Made by a program: the position numbers and the translations under genes. A stretch of 64,000 bases of DNA from Lonepinella sp051851555 (GTDB lineage Bacteria > Pseudomonadota > Gammaproteobacteria > Enterobacterales > Pasteurellaceae): the NCBI RefSeq assembly GCF_051851555.1, contig NZ_JBPDVH010000001.1, positions 310,001 through 374,000 of the forward strand, read 5' to 3'. Position 1 is the first letter of the stretch. Every line of letters starts with the position of its first letter. Below are positions 51,729-61,451 of this stretch, piece after piece. The notes beneath the pieces were generated by a model. The model saw only the letters and a program-made list of their open reading frames with translations. It was not told the DNA's origin and searched no databases.

Positions 51729-51801
51729 TTTATTTTTTCTTTAAGGCATAATGCACATCAGTCAAAACAAATTAATTATTTTTAACGAGGAGATGTTTAT
51801 T

Positions 51802-52707
51802 ATGGCTAATCAAGCTTATTCAGTAGCAGTAGTTGGTTTAGGTTCTATGGGGATGGGAGCCGCATTGTCTTGTATCAATGCTGGATTAAATACTTACGGT
51901 ATTGATCTTAACCCCGCTGCATTAGAAAAATTGAAAGCGGCTGGAGCAAAAGCAGTTGCGACTAATGGTAATGATTTCGCACAAGATTTAAATGCGGTTG
52001 TTGTGTTAGTTGTAAATGCAGCTCAAGCCAATGCGGTATTATTTGGTGAAAATGGCTTAGCTGCAAAATTAAAAGCAGGTACAGCAGTTATGATATCTTC
52101 CACGATGGCTGCAGCAGATGCTCAAGCGATTTCACAAAAATTAACAGAGTTTGGATTAGTGATGTTAGATGCCCCTGTTTCTGGCGGTGCAGCTAAAGCG
52201 GCAGCAGGTGAAATGACCATTATGGCATCAGGTTCTGAAGAAGCCTTTGCCAAATTACAACCCGTATTGGATGCCACCGCAGGTAAAGTATATAAAATTG
52301 GGGAGGAAATTGGTTTAGGCGCAACAGTGAAGATTGTTCATCAACTATTAGCTGGCGTACATATTGCCGCAGGGGCAGAAGCCATGGCCTTAGCATCTAA
52401 AGCAGGGATTCCACTTGATGTGATGTATGACGTGGTAACCAACGCAGCGGGTAATTCTTGGATGTTTGAGAACCGTATGAAACATGTGGTGGATGGCGAT
52501 TATACACCGCTTTCAATGGTAGATATTTTTGTAAAAGATCTCGGTCTAGTCAATGATACTGCAAAATCTTTGCATTTTCCTCTACACCTTGCTAGCACTG
52601 CCTATTCTATGTTTACCGAAGCAAGCAATGCAGGCTTTGGCAAAGAAGATGACAGTGCTGTAATCAAAATTTTCAGTGGTATTAATCTTCCGAAAAAAGG
52701 AGCGTAA
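51802..52707 (+). CDS. ltnD: L-threonate dehydrogenase LtnD
   Basis: Beta-hydroxyacid dehydrogenase that oxidises L-threonate to 2-oxo-tetronate with NAD. It has 301 residues from ATG 51802, which has GAGGAG upstream. The frame is open 17 codons earlier. The Rossmann motif VVGLGSMGMGAAL is at the N-terminus, the substrate loop is DAPVSGGAAKAAAGEMTIM, and the catalytic lysine is in LGATVKIVHQLLAG. It is the first gene of a five-gene block corresponding to the characterised H. influenzae tetronate genes. Confidence 0.93.
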   Translation: MANQAYSVAVVGLGSMGMGAALSCINAGLNTYGIDLNPAALEKLKAAGAKAVATNGNDFAQDLNAVVVLVVNAAQANAVLFGENGLAAKLKAGTAVMISSTMAAADAQAISQKLTEFGLVMLDAPVSGGAAKAAAGEMTIMASGSEEAFAKLQPVLDATAGKVYKIGEEIGLGATVKIVHQLLAGVHIAAGAEAMALASKAGIPLDVMYDVVTNAAGNSWMFENRMKHVVDGDYTPLSMVDIFVKDLGLVNDTAKSLHFPLHLASTAYSMFTEASNAGFGKEDDSAVIKIFSGINLPKKGA

Positions 52708-53951
52708 TGATGTTAGGAGTTATTGCAGACGATTTCACTGGAGCCAGTGATATTGCTAGTTTCCTTGTTGAAAATGGCTTGAAAACAGTACAAATGAATG
52801 GCGTACCCAAATCGCCTTTAAATGGTCAAGTAGATGCGATAGTGATTAGTTTAAAATCCCGTTCTAATCCCGTAGAACAAGCGATTAAACAATCTTTACA
52901 AGCCCTCCATTGGTTACAAGAGAACGGTTGTAGTCAATTTTATTTTAAATATTGCTCTACCTTTGATAGTACGGCAAAAGGCAATATTGGTCCGGTAACA
53001 GATGCATTATTGGCAGAATTAAAAGATGATTTCACAGTAATCACACCGGCTTTACCTGTAAATGGCCGTACCATTTTTAATGGTTATTTATTTGTAGGTG
53101 AGCAACTATTAAGCGAATCAGGCATGAGAAATCACCCAATTACACCAATGACCGATGCTAATTTAGTGCGATTAATGGATGCTCAAGCACAAGGTAAAAC
53201 AGGCTTGGTAGCCTATGCAGATGTGATTAAAGGAGCAGATAATGTGAAAGCACGCTTTGCTCAATTAAAAGCGGATGGTTATCGTTATGCTGTGGTGGAT
53301 GCTGTAGATAATAGTCAGTTAGCCATACTTGCTGAGGCGGTTGCAGATTTTAAATTAGTCACAGGTGGTTCAGGTTTAGGGGCATATATAGCAGAACGCC
53401 TTAGTGGGGGTAAAAAAGGTACCGATGCTTTTGTACCAAACAAAGGTAAAACCGTGGTGTTATCAGGTTCTTGTTCAATGATGACAAATACTCAAGTGAA
53501 TACTTATAAAACGAAAGCACCGCATTACTACCTTGATATCGAGAAAGCTATCAACAATACGAACTATGTAGATGAACTTTATCAATGGGTAATTAACAAC
53601 CTAGAGGGTGAATTAGCACCGATGGTTTACGCTACGGTTGCAGCAAATCAGCTTAAACAAATTCAAACTCAATTTGGAGGTGACAAAGCCAGTCATGCGA
53701 TTGAAAACGTTTTTGCCCAACTTGCAGAAAAACTCAAAGCCTATGGTGTGACAAATTTCATTACTGCAGGTGGTGAAACCTCAAGTATTGTGGTGCAACA
53801 ATTAGGTTTTGCTGGATTCCATATTGGCAAACAAATTGCCCCTGGTGTGCCGTGGTTAAAAGCCGTAGAAGAACCCATTTATCTTGCCTTAAAATCAGGT
53901 AATTTCGGTAAAGAAGACTTCTTTGAATATGCTCAAGGGATGTTCCTATGA
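52707..53951 (+). CDS. otnK: 3-oxo-tetronate kinase OtnK (DUF1537 family)
   Basis: Four-carbon acid sugar kinase that phosphorylates 3-oxo-tetronate at C4. The N-terminal sugar-binding domain has the family stretch GVIADDFTGASDIASFL and the KYCSTFDSTAKGNIGPV block. The C-terminal nucleotide-binding domain has LVTGGSGLG, LSGSCSMMTN and TAGGETSSIVV. Two consecutive ATGs (52707, 52710) are possible; AAAGGAG lies just upstream and fits the second better. It overlaps ltnD by one base and otnC by four. Confidence 0.94.
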   Translation: MMLGVIADDFTGASDIASFLVENGLKTVQMNGVPKSPLNGQVDAIVISLKSRSNPVEQAIKQSLQALHWLQENGCSQFYFKYCSTFDSTAKGNIGPVTDALLAELKDDFTVITPALPVNGRTIFNGYLFVGEQLLSESGMRNHPITPMTDANLVRLMDAQAQGKTGLVAYADVIKGADNVKARFAQLKADGYRYAVVDAVDNSQLAILAEAVADFKLVTGGSGLGAYIAERLSGGKKGTDAFVPNKGKTVVLSGSCSMMTNTQVNTYKTKAPHYYLDIEKAINNTNYVDELYQWVINNLEGELAPMVYATVAANQLKQIQTQFGGDKASHAIENVFAQLAEKLKAYGVTNFITAGGETSSIVVQQLGFAGFHIGKQIAPGVPWLKAVEEPIYLALKSGNFGKEDFFEYAQGMFL

Positions 53952-54580
53952 CGGAATTAGACCAAAAAAAACAAATGGTTGAGCTAGCTCGCTCGTTTTA
54001 CCAACGAGGTTATAGTGTAGGCGGTGCAGGGAATCTATCGGTACGGTTAGATGAAAATCGCATTTTAGTGACCCCAACAGGATCATCGTTAGGACGTTTA
54101 GATGCTGAACGCTTGTCTGTGGTGGATATGCAAGGCAATTGGATTTCAGGAGATAAACCGTCTAAGGAATATGTATTCCATTTAGCGTTATATCAACAAA
54201 ATCCAAAATGTAATGCGATTGTACATTTACATTCGACCTATTTAACCGCTCTTTCTTGCCTTGATGGGTTGGATAAAGACAATGCGATTAAAGCCTTTAC
54301 ACCATACTATGTGATGCGAGTAGGTAAGTTACAGGTGATTCCTTATTATCGCCCAGGCTCACCTGAAATTGCCCGAGAGCTAAGAGAACGAGCATTAACG
54401 GCGAAAGCCTTTTTATTAGCCAACCACGGCATTGTCGTGACAGGTTCGGATTTAATTGATGCAGCCGACAATGCAGATGAATTAGAAGAAACAGCAAAAT
54501 TACATTTTATTTTGCAAGGACAAAAAATCCGTTATCTCACCGATGACGAAGTAAAAGATTTAGAAAATAGAGGGAAATAA
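53948..54580 (+). CDS. otnC: 3-oxo-tetronate 4-phosphate decarboxylase OtnC
   Basis: Class II aldolase-family enzyme, 210 residues, that decarboxylates 3-oxo-tetronate 4-phosphate to dihydroxyacetone phosphate. The zinc ligands are visible in IVHLHSTYLTAL and ANHGIVV, with the phosphate loop GGAGNLSVR and TPTGSSLGRL. It is translationally coupled to otnK (ATGA overlap). otnI follows after 2 bases. Confidence 0.92.
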   Translation: MTELDQKKQMVELARSFYQRGYSVGGAGNLSVRLDENRILVTPTGSSLGRLDAERLSVVDMQGNWISGDKPSKEYVFHLALYQQNPKCNAIVHLHSTYLTALSCLDGLDKDNAIKAFTPYYVMRVGKLQVIPYYRPGSPEIARELRERALTAKAFLLANHGIVVTGSDLIDAADNADELEETAKLHFILQGQKIRYLTDDEVKDLENRGK

Positions 54581-54582
54581 TT

Positions 54583-55362
54583 ATGCCTAAATTTGCAGCC
54601 AACTTAACCATGATGTTTAATGAAGTACCATTTTTAGATCGCTTTGAAGCGGCCGCTAAAGCTGGTTTTAAATTTGTAGAATATCTTTGGCCTTATGATT
54701 ATCCTGCCCAAGAGCTCAAAGCCAAATTAGATCAATACGGATTAAAACAAGTGTTGTTTAATACCAGTGCTGGTGATGTATCTAAAGGAGAATGGGGACT
54801 AGCTGCTATTCCAGGGCGTGAAGTAGATGCTCGACGTGATATTGATCAAGCTTTGGAATATGCGTTAGCGTTAGAGTGTCCAACCGTGCATGTCATGGCG
54901 GCGGTAGTTCCTGAAGGGGTAGATCGAAGTGCCTACCAAGCTACCTTTGTAGAAAATATCCGTTACGCTTCTGAAAAATTTAAACCGCATGGCATTAATA
55001 TCTGTCTTGAGGCCTTAAGTCCAGAAGTTAAACCGAACTATTTACTCAAAAGCCAGTTTGACACTTTAGCCATAGTGGAAAAAGTAAACAGAGAAAATGT
55101 GTTTGTACAACTAGATTATTTCCACGCTCAAAATGTGGATGGTAATTTAGCTCGCCTAACAGATAAACTTAACGGTAAATTCTCACATGTGCAAATTGCA
55201 TCTGTACCAGATCGTCATGAACCTGATGAAGGAGAAATCAATTATCAATATATTTTCGACAAACTCGATGAAATTGGCTATGACAGCTATGTGGGCTGTG
55301 AATATAAACCACGAGGTGAAACTGTGGCTGGATTGGGTTGGTTTGAGAAATATAAAAACTAA
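54583..55362 (+). CDS. otnI: 2-oxo-tetronate isomerase OtnI (Hyi family)
   Basis: TIM-barrel isomerase of the hydroxypyruvate isomerase family, 259 residues, converting 2-oxo-tetronate to 3-oxo-tetronate. It begins FAANLTMMFNEVPFLDRFEA and carries the metal-site strands CLEALSP, VQLDYFHAQ, FSHVQIASVPDRHEPDEGEI and GCEYKPRG. It completes the L-threonate route together with ltnD, otnK and otnC. A hairpin follows before the permease gene. Confidence 0.93.
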   Translation: MPKFAANLTMMFNEVPFLDRFEAAAKAGFKFVEYLWPYDYPAQELKAKLDQYGLKQVLFNTSAGDVSKGEWGLAAIPGREVDARRDIDQALEYALALECPTVHVMAAVVPEGVDRSAYQATFVENIRYASEKFKPHGINICLEALSPEVKPNYLLKSQFDTLAIVEKVNRENVFVQLDYFHAQNVDGNLARLTDKLNGKFSHVQIASVPDRHEPDEGEINYQYIFDKLDEIGYDSYVGCEYKPRGETVAGLGWFEKYKN

Positions 55363-55388
55363 TCAAAATTACACCGCACTTTTATGAA

Positions 55389-55423
55389 AACCTAATCATT
55401 TGAAACAATAGAATGATTAGGTT
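55389..55423 (+). terminator. Hairpin between otnI and the first GntP permease
   Basis: AACCTAATCATT and AATGATTAGGTT form a 12-bp stem around an 11-base loop. No T-run follows, so it could be a weak attenuator or an mRNA-stabilising stem. An uptake signal lies just before it (55373-55381). Confidence 0.5.
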
Positions 55424-55478
55424 GAAATAAAAGTAAGGGGTTTAAAAATATAATATATCTTTTATTAAGGAATAGTTT

Positions 55479-56831
55479 ATGTCTAATGAAATGCTTATTT
55501 TAATTGGTATTGCTAGTGTACTTGCGTTGTTATTTATTATGATTAAAGGCAAGGTTCATCCCTTTCTGGCATTAGGTATCGTGAGTATTGCGGTGGCGTT
55601 AAGCACAGGCATCCCGATGGCTGATGTGATCCCTACCTTAGTAAAAGGAATGGGCGGCACACTAGGTAGTGTAGCATTGATTGTTGGTCTAGGAGCAATG
55701 CTAGGCAAAATTATCGAAAAATCCAACGGAGCTGATGTCTTAGCTGGTTGGCTATTAGCTAAATTTGGTGAAAAAAATGCCCCCTTTGCTTTAGGTGCCA
55801 CAGGTTTTATTTTTGGTATCCCTGTGTTTGTGGATGTAGGTTTCCTTGTTTTATTACCGATAATTTTTAGTGTTGCACGCCGAATCGGTGGCAATATGTT
55901 GACCTATGCTTTGCCGATTGGACTCTCCATGTTAATGGTGCATGTTGTGTTACCCCCACATCCAGGGATTGTGGCAGGTTCTCAATTATTAAATGCAGAT
56001 ATTGGCTTAGTATTAGGTGTCGGTTTAGCCGTTGCTTTACCTACATTTTTAGTCGGTCAAGTGTTTATTCCATTTTTCACCAAACGTCATTTTGTTGAAA
56101 TTCCAACATCTACTGATTTGGTGCAATACCAAAAACAATTATCTCAAAATGAAAGTGGCTTACCAAAATTTTCAACAGTTTTATCTATGATTGCCTTTCC
56201 TTTAGTATTAATTATGCTAGGAACAATCACGGCGACAACCTTACCAAAAGAAAATATGATTCGCCAAATTTTCAGTATGATCGGGAGTTCACCTTTCGCA
56301 TTATTGTTAGCAGTATGCCTTTCTTCCTATGTATTAGGTTTACGCCGTGGTTGGAATAAAGAAAAAGTAGAAGAAATTTTAAATTCTGCTCTCGCACCAA
56401 TCGCAGGCATTATTCTAATTACAGGGGCTGGCGGTATGTTTGGTAAAGTATTAGATGCAAGTGGCGTAGGTAAAGCACTTTCCGATGTATTATCTAGCAC
56501 TGGGTTACATGTTCTCGCTCTTGGTTTTATTTTATCTGCTCTATTACGTGCAGCTCAAGGCTCTGCCACGGTTGCAACAATTACGACCACGACGATCCTT
56601 GCTCCAATGATTACATCCGCAGGTTATGACGGTATTCATATTGCCTTAATTACTTCCGCCGTTGGTGCAGGCTCAATGACCTTATCTCACGTCAATGACA
56701 GCCTATTCTGGGTATGGACAAAATTCTTTGGTATTTCAGTTTCCCAAGGCTTAAAAACATGGAGCATACTCACCACTATTTATGGCTGTATTGCTTTTGG
56801 GCTAGTAAGTTTGATTTGGGTGGTTATTTAA
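55479..56831 (+). CDS. GntP-family acid sugar permease (first copy)
   Basis: Proton-coupled permease of the gluconate transporter family, 450 residues, with about 12 membrane segments and family motifs GLGAMLGKIIEKSNGAD, VFVDVGFLVLLPI, HVVLPPHPGIVAGSQ, and ARAAQGSATVA-like RAAQGSATVATITTT with SHVNDSLFWV. Placement after the threonate genes suggests uptake of threonate, erythronate or a related acid. A second permease of the same family is at 59223, only about 30-40 percent similar by eye. Confidence 0.92.
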   Translation: MSNEMLILIGIASVLALLFIMIKGKVHPFLALGIVSIAVALSTGIPMADVIPTLVKGMGGTLGSVALIVGLGAMLGKIIEKSNGADVLAGWLLAKFGEKNAPFALGATGFIFGIPVFVDVGFLVLLPIIFSVARRIGGNMLTYALPIGLSMLMVHVVLPPHPGIVAGSQLLNADIGLVLGVGLAVALPTFLVGQVFIPFFTKRHFVEIPTSTDLVQYQKQLSQNESGLPKFSTVLSMIAFPLVLIMLGTITATTLPKENMIRQIFSMIGSSPFALLLAVCLSSYVLGLRRGWNKEKVEEILNSALAPIAGIILITGAGGMFGKVLDASGVGKALSDVLSSTGLHVLALGFILSALLRAAQGSATVATITTTTILAPMITSAGYDGIHIALITSAVGAGSMTLSHVNDSLFWVWTKFFGISVSQGLKTWSILTTIYGCIAFGLVSLIWVVI

Positions 56832-56898
56832 TAATATGTTAAGTGAGCTATCTGATTAGAGTAGCTCACCTTTTTCTTTTCTATATTAGGAGTAATTT

Positions 56899-58251
56899 AT
56901 GTTAAAAAATAGCAAATTTCTTTTTCCTTTATTACTTTTATCCACAAGCATTTACGCCTCCCCCGATCAACCACAACCACCTAGTAAATCAATACAGACT
57001 TTACTACTTGCTGAGATCACCGCTCAAGGGCAGAAAGTAAATGGGGTAGCGTTAGAATATGAAGATAATATTTTATCGGGCAATGACTTACGCAAAACCT
57101 ATCAAATTTACACCGCAGTTGATAGCCAAGAAAAACAAGCTCGCACCATTTTACGGGCTTATGTGAATGATCGTCCTGAACTCACTGCTCACCCCCAAGC
57201 AGGGAAGTTTGTAGTCATTGAGCTAGATGAGCAAGACCGCAATGCGGATCTTTATACGCTCAAAACAGAAAATGATAAGCCGATGTCGTTTCGGGCGAAA
57301 GATGACAGTGGCAAGATTGTACTGGTTGAGAAAAAACAAGCGACCAAAGTGCCTGAATATTATGGCGACCGCCTGACCTATTATATTGAGCAAACGGGTT
57401 TCCTAAAATTAACCAATGGCAAGACCCTTGAGCATACTCAAATCCAACAAACTGCGGTGAAAAGTCGGGTTAAAACGCCGTTCCTTGATCAGTTTGTGGC
57501 AAAACAGGTGACGGAGGAAAATCCTGATAATCAATTGGCTTATCAATTGTATGTACCTGAAATGGAAGCCAATAAAAAATATCCGTTGACGATTTTCTTA
57601 CATGGTTCAGGGCAAGTGGGAACGGATAATCTCGCTCATTTACTTTCCAGCCGTGGGGCAATTGCCACCCTACCTTACGAACAAGGTTTTGTTCTCGCTC
57701 CCCAATATAGCACGGTGTTTGATCCCTTTGATGATGTCAACAAAGGGCAAAAAGGCGGTATTCACTGGCAAACGGACAACCGCATCAATTTGTTATTAAA
57801 CATGATTGATGACACCGTGAAAAATAACCCCACCATTGATCCAAATCGCATTTACTGCACGGGGCTTTCTCGTGGTGCGGAAGGTTGTTTAAATCTGTTG
57901 TTAAAAAGACCGCATTTTTTTGCAGGAGCGTTGTTAGCCAGCGGTCGTGAAGCCTACACAATTGAATGGATGGACGGCAATGCCAGCAAAGAAAATTTGG
58001 CAGCCATTAAGGATGTGCCAATGTGGTTTTTCCATAGTAAAGAAGACAAAATTTCCCCCGTGCAAGGATCTCGAGTTAACTATCAATTGTTAACCGAACT
58101 TGGTGCGAAACACACCAACTATACCGAATTTACCACCGAACAAGTGGGCGATAACGGTATTTTAAACAACAATCCACACAATACTTGGGATGCGGTATTT
58201 AGCAGCCCTGAAGTGATTCGTTGGTTGTTAAGTCAATATAAAACACCTTAA
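56899..58251 (+). CDS. Secreted alpha/beta-hydrolase (esterase-like)
   Basis: Exported hydrolase of 450 residues. Signal peptide residues 1-20 (FLFPLLLLSTSIYA). An N-terminal beta-rich domain of about 190 residues precedes an alpha/beta-hydrolase domain similar to PHB depolymerase and acetyl-xylan/feruloyl esterase types. The oxyanion segment is LTIFLHGSGQVGTDN, and the triad is Ser324 (GLSRG), Asp383 (SKEDKIS) and His427 (NPHNTW). It lies inside the tetronate operon, 67 bases after the permease and 14 before denD. I recall no such gene in the H. influenzae version. Cleavage of esterified substrates in the periplasm before uptake is my inference. Confidence 0.82.
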   Translation: MLKNSKFLFPLLLLSTSIYASPDQPQPPSKSIQTLLLAEITAQGQKVNGVALEYEDNILSGNDLRKTYQIYTAVDSQEKQARTILRAYVNDRPELTAHPQAGKFVVIELDEQDRNADLYTLKTENDKPMSFRAKDDSGKIVLVEKKQATKVPEYYGDRLTYYIEQTGFLKLTNGKTLEHTQIQQTAVKSRVKTPFLDQFVAKQVTEENPDNQLAYQLYVPEMEANKKYPLTIFLHGSGQVGTDNLAHLLSSRGAIATLPYEQGFVLAPQYSTVFDPFDDVNKGQKGGIHWQTDNRINLLLNMIDDTVKNNPTIDPNRIYCTGLSRGAEGCLNLLLKRPHFFAGALLASGREAYTIEWMDGNASKENLAAIKDVPMWFFHSKEDKISPVQGSRVNYQLLTELGAKHTNYTEFTTEQVGDNGILNNNPHNTWDAVFSSPEVIRWLLSQYKTP

Positions 58252-58265
58252 TACAGGAGTTTGTT

Positions 58266-59213
58266 ATGCAAATTATTATTACGGGTGGACAAGGTTTTTT
58301 AGGGCAACGGCTTGCCAAAACCCTTTTAAATCAGTCCCAACTGAATATCTCAGAATTAGTGTTAATTGATGTGATTCAACCCACTGCACCCAACAATGAT
58401 TCAAGGGTGCGTTGTTTAGAAATGGATTTACGCCATCCTATTGGGCTGGAAAAAATCATCACACCACAAACCACGGCTATTTTTCATTTAGCCGCCATTG
58501 TGAGTAGCCATGCGGAACAAGATCCTGACTTAGGTTATGAAATCAATTTCTTAGCCACAAGAAACCTGCTTGAAGTCTGTCGGCAAAATAATCCGAAAGT
58601 GCGGTTTATTTTCTCCAGTTCTTTGGCGGTGTTTGGTGGAACGTTACCCGAAATTATTTCCGATGGTACGGCAGTTACACCACAATCTACCTATGGCACA
58701 CAAAAAGCCATGTGCGAGTTGCTGATTAATGATTACAGTCGAAAAGGTTTTGTGGATGGTATTGTGGTACGTTTACCCACTATTTGTATTCGCCCAGGGA
58801 AACCAAATAAAGCGGCATCGTCTTTTGTGAGCAGCATTATGCGTGAACCTTTGCACGGCGAAAATGCCATTTGCCCAGTATCCGAAGATCTGCGTTTATG
58901 GCTTTCCAGCCCAAATACCGTGATTAACAATTTTATTCACGCTCTCCAACTTCCGCCATTACCGCCTCGAGATTGGCATGTGATTAATTTACCTGGTTTT
59001 AGTGTCTGCGTAAAACAAATGTTGGCAGATTTAGCGGAAGTGAAAGGACGTCAAATCTTGCAACATATCCAGTTTGCATTTGATGAAAATATCAACAATA
59101 TTGTGGCAAGTTGGCCTGCGGAAATCAACAATACCACTGCATTAAAACTGGGTTTTAAAGTGGATACTGATTTTAAAAATGTTATTCAACAATTTATTCG
59201 TGACGACATGTAG
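58266..59213 (+). CDS. denD: D-erythronate dehydrogenase DenD
   Basis: Short-chain dehydrogenase/epimerase-family enzyme of 315 residues that oxidises D-erythronate to 2-oxo-tetronate, feeding the same pathway as LtnD. The Rossmann motif is ITGGQGFLGQRLA. The catalytic triad is in FSSSLAVFGG and STYGTQKAMCE (Tyr-x-x-x-Lys). HLAAIVSSHAEQDP and RLPTICIRPGKPNKAASSF match the DenD group. Both stereoisomers can therefore be used. The next permease starts 9 bases later. Confidence 0.92.
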   Translation: MQIIITGGQGFLGQRLAKTLLNQSQLNISELVLIDVIQPTAPNNDSRVRCLEMDLRHPIGLEKIITPQTTAIFHLAAIVSSHAEQDPDLGYEINFLATRNLLEVCRQNNPKVRFIFSSSLAVFGGTLPEIISDGTAVTPQSTYGTQKAMCELLINDYSRKGFVDGIVVRLPTICIRPGKPNKAASSFVSSIMREPLHGENAICPVSEDLRLWLSSPNTVINNFIHALQLPPLPPRDWHVINLPGFSVCVKQMLADLAEVKGRQILQHIQFAFDENINNIVASWPAEINNTTALKLGFKVDTDFKNVIQQFIRDDM

Positions 59214-59222
59214 GAGTTAGCT

Positions 59223-60689
59223 ATGTTTGGATTACCTATTCCCATTATTGGATTAATTATTGCGGTTTTTGTATTAGTTATTTTGGTGTTAAGAACCCGA
59301 GTGCATGCCTTTATTGCCATGTTGATTGCCTCCGCCATTGCTGGTTTAGTCGGTGGCATGTCCGTCAACCAAACCCTTGGGGCAATTTCCACAGGCTTTG
59401 GTGGCACATTAGGTGGTATCGGGATTGTGATTGGTCTGGGTGTCATGATGGGGAGCATTTTGGAAGTGTCAGGTGCTGCCGAGAAAATGGCATATAGCTT
59501 TATTAAATTTTTAGGCAAGAAAAAAGAAGAATGGGCGTTAGCCATTACGGGTTACATTGTCAGTATTCCGATTTTCGTGGATAGTGCCTTTGTGATTCTT
59601 TACCCCGTGGCTAAAGCCTTGGCGAAAAACGGCAAACGTTCCCTATTAACCTTAGGCGTAGCATTAGCAGGTGGCTTGGTCGTGACACATCATACCGTGC
59701 CACCCACACCTGGCCCGTTAGGTGTAGCAGGGATTTTTGGCGTAGATATTGGCACCATGTTATTAGCGGGTGTGGTGTTAGCCATTTTACCTGTAGTGGG
59801 GATTGTATTTTATGCCAAATGGTTAGATAAAAAATACCCCACCTTTAACCAAGAAGTCTTCACCCAAGAAGAGCTTAAACAAAAATACGATGATTACATT
59901 GCCAGCCGTGAGCAAAAACAGCTACCAAGTTTAACGTTATCTTTAATGCCGATTGTGCTACCCATTGGATTAATTTTCATTAAAGCCATGTTTGATTTGG
60001 TGGTGAAAAGCAACGCAGAGCTTGGTGAAACGGCGATTTATCAATGTATTGCTTTTATTGGACACCCAATGATTGCCTTGGCGATTAGTGTGTTAGTTTC
60101 AGTTTATACGTTGTTACCAAAAACAGACAAAGAAACCACCGCAGTTTACCTTGAAGAAGGGGTAAAAACCGCAGGGATTATCTTGCTTGTGACGGGAGCA
60201 GGCGGTGCATTAGGGGCAGTATTGCGTGACAGTGGTGCTGGCAAACAATTAGCAGAACAAATTGCCACCTTGCCAATTTCACCAATTTTAATTCCTTTTA
60301 TTGTGTCAACCTTAGTTCGCTTTATTCAAGGCTCAGGCACGGTGGCGATGATTACCGCCGCCTCCATTTCTGCCCCCATTTTGGCACAAATCCCAGGGGT
60401 GAATATGTTGCTTGCGGCTCAAGCTGCCACTATGGGTTCACTGTTCTTCGGTTATTTTAACGACAGTTTATTCTGGGTGGTGAATCGCATGATGGGGATT
60501 AGCGATGTGAAAAAACAAATGATCGTTTGGTCTATTCCTACCACGATAGCTTGGGCAATTGGTGGCAGTTTAGTGATTATTGCCAATCTGATTTGGGGTA
60601 ATGACGGATCGGTCTTTGATCTGATTTTCCCGATTGCGGTGTTGCTCGCTATCTTGTTTTATGTCAATCGACAAAATAAAACCCTTTAA
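59223..60689 (+). CDS. GntP-family acid sugar permease (second copy)
   Basis: Second gluconate-family permease, 488 residues, with about 12 membrane segments and motifs GLGVMMGSILEVSGAAEKMA, IFVDSAFVILYPV, HHTVPPTPGPLGVAG and RFIQGSGTVAMITAAS with GYFNDSLFWVVNRM. It is longer and clearly distinct from the copy at 55479, so it did not arise by recent duplication. Being next to denD, it probably transports erythronate; substrate assignment is inferred. Confidence 0.92.
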   Translation: MFGLPIPIIGLIIAVFVLVILVLRTRVHAFIAMLIASAIAGLVGGMSVNQTLGAISTGFGGTLGGIGIVIGLGVMMGSILEVSGAAEKMAYSFIKFLGKKKEEWALAITGYIVSIPIFVDSAFVILYPVAKALAKNGKRSLLTLGVALAGGLVVTHHTVPPTPGPLGVAGIFGVDIGTMLLAGVVLAILPVVGIVFYAKWLDKKYPTFNQEVFTQEELKQKYDDYIASREQKQLPSLTLSLMPIVLPIGLIFIKAMFDLVVKSNAELGETAIYQCIAFIGHPMIALAISVLVSVYTLLPKTDKETTAVYLEEGVKTAGIILLVTGAGGALGAVLRDSGAGKQLAEQIATLPISPILIPFIVSTLVRFIQGSGTVAMITAASISAPILAQIPGVNMLLAAQAATMGSLFFGYFNDSLFWVVNRMMGISDVKKQMIVWSIPTTIAWAIGGSLVIIANLIWGNDGSVFDLIFPIAVLLAILFYVNRQNKTL

Positions 60690-60703
60690 TTGATAGGAGA
60701 AAA

Positions 60704-61393
60704 ATGATGTTTATGTATCTCTCTCACCCCTTAGATCCCAAAGATTTAGCTTGGCCTGGTGAACCTACTGTAGAAGTGAATCGTTGTACTGATGTAAGCG
60801 AAGATTGCCCGTTTAGTAGTTTTCTTACCAAGTTACCCAACCATTGTGGTACACACATGGATGCACCCCGTCATTTTGTTAAAAATGGGTTGAGTATCAA
60901 TGAATTGCCATTGGAGTATTTCTGCCACAAAAACGTGGCATTACTGGAAATTCCCAAAGGTGAAGCAGAAGGCATTACCAAAGAAGATCTTGAACCCTAT
61001 GCAGAGATTCTCTCTCAAGTGTCCTTTGCCTTTCTCCGCACAGGGTTTGAACAATATCGGGAAAGTAATCCGCTCATTTATCAACATGAATGTCCGTATA
61101 TTTCAACAGGTGCGGGGCAATATCTGTCTGATAATTTTAGCAATTTAAAAGGGGTAGGCATTGATTTTCTTGCCTTAGGGTCGCCGTCAAAACGTGTACC
61201 TGATGCGGAAAATCCGAAAAATTGCCATCGTGCGATTTTAGGCTATTACACTGGGCGTTTCACCACAGTCATCGAAGATATGCACTTGGCTGAACTGCCT
61301 AAAAATGCCAACATCAAGCAATTTTTCAATGCTCCTTGGCGAATTGCAGGGTTAGATTCAAGTCAAGTGACTTGTATTGTGGAACTTGAATAG
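60704..61393 (+). CDS. Cyclase-family metal-dependent hydrolase
   Basis: A 229-residue member of the cyclase family (PF04199: kynurenine formamidase, isatin hydrolase and relatives), with the metal-binding signature HCGTHMDAPRHF near residue 47 and GVGIDFLALGSPS later. Family members hydrolyse amides, lactone-like rings or esters with a divalent metal. No signal peptide, so cytoplasmic. It is 14 bases behind the second permease with a GGAG site, in the same operon. Opening of a tetronate lactone is a reasonable guess but is not shown by the sequence. Confidence 0.85.
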   Translation: MMFMYLSHPLDPKDLAWPGEPTVEVNRCTDVSEDCPFSSFLTKLPNHCGTHMDAPRHFVKNGLSINELPLEYFCHKNVALLEIPKGEAEGITKEDLEPYAEILSQVSFAFLRTGFEQYRESNPLIYQHECPYISTGAGQYLSDNFSNLKGVGIDFLALGSPSKRVPDAENPKNCHRAILGYYTGRFTTVIEDMHLAELPKNANIKQFFNAPWRIAGLDSSQVTCIVELE

Positions 61394-61451
61394 TCTGTAT
61401 TTTAGTGGGGGAAATAGCGTAATTTTTCCTCACTAAATTTAAGGATACTTT

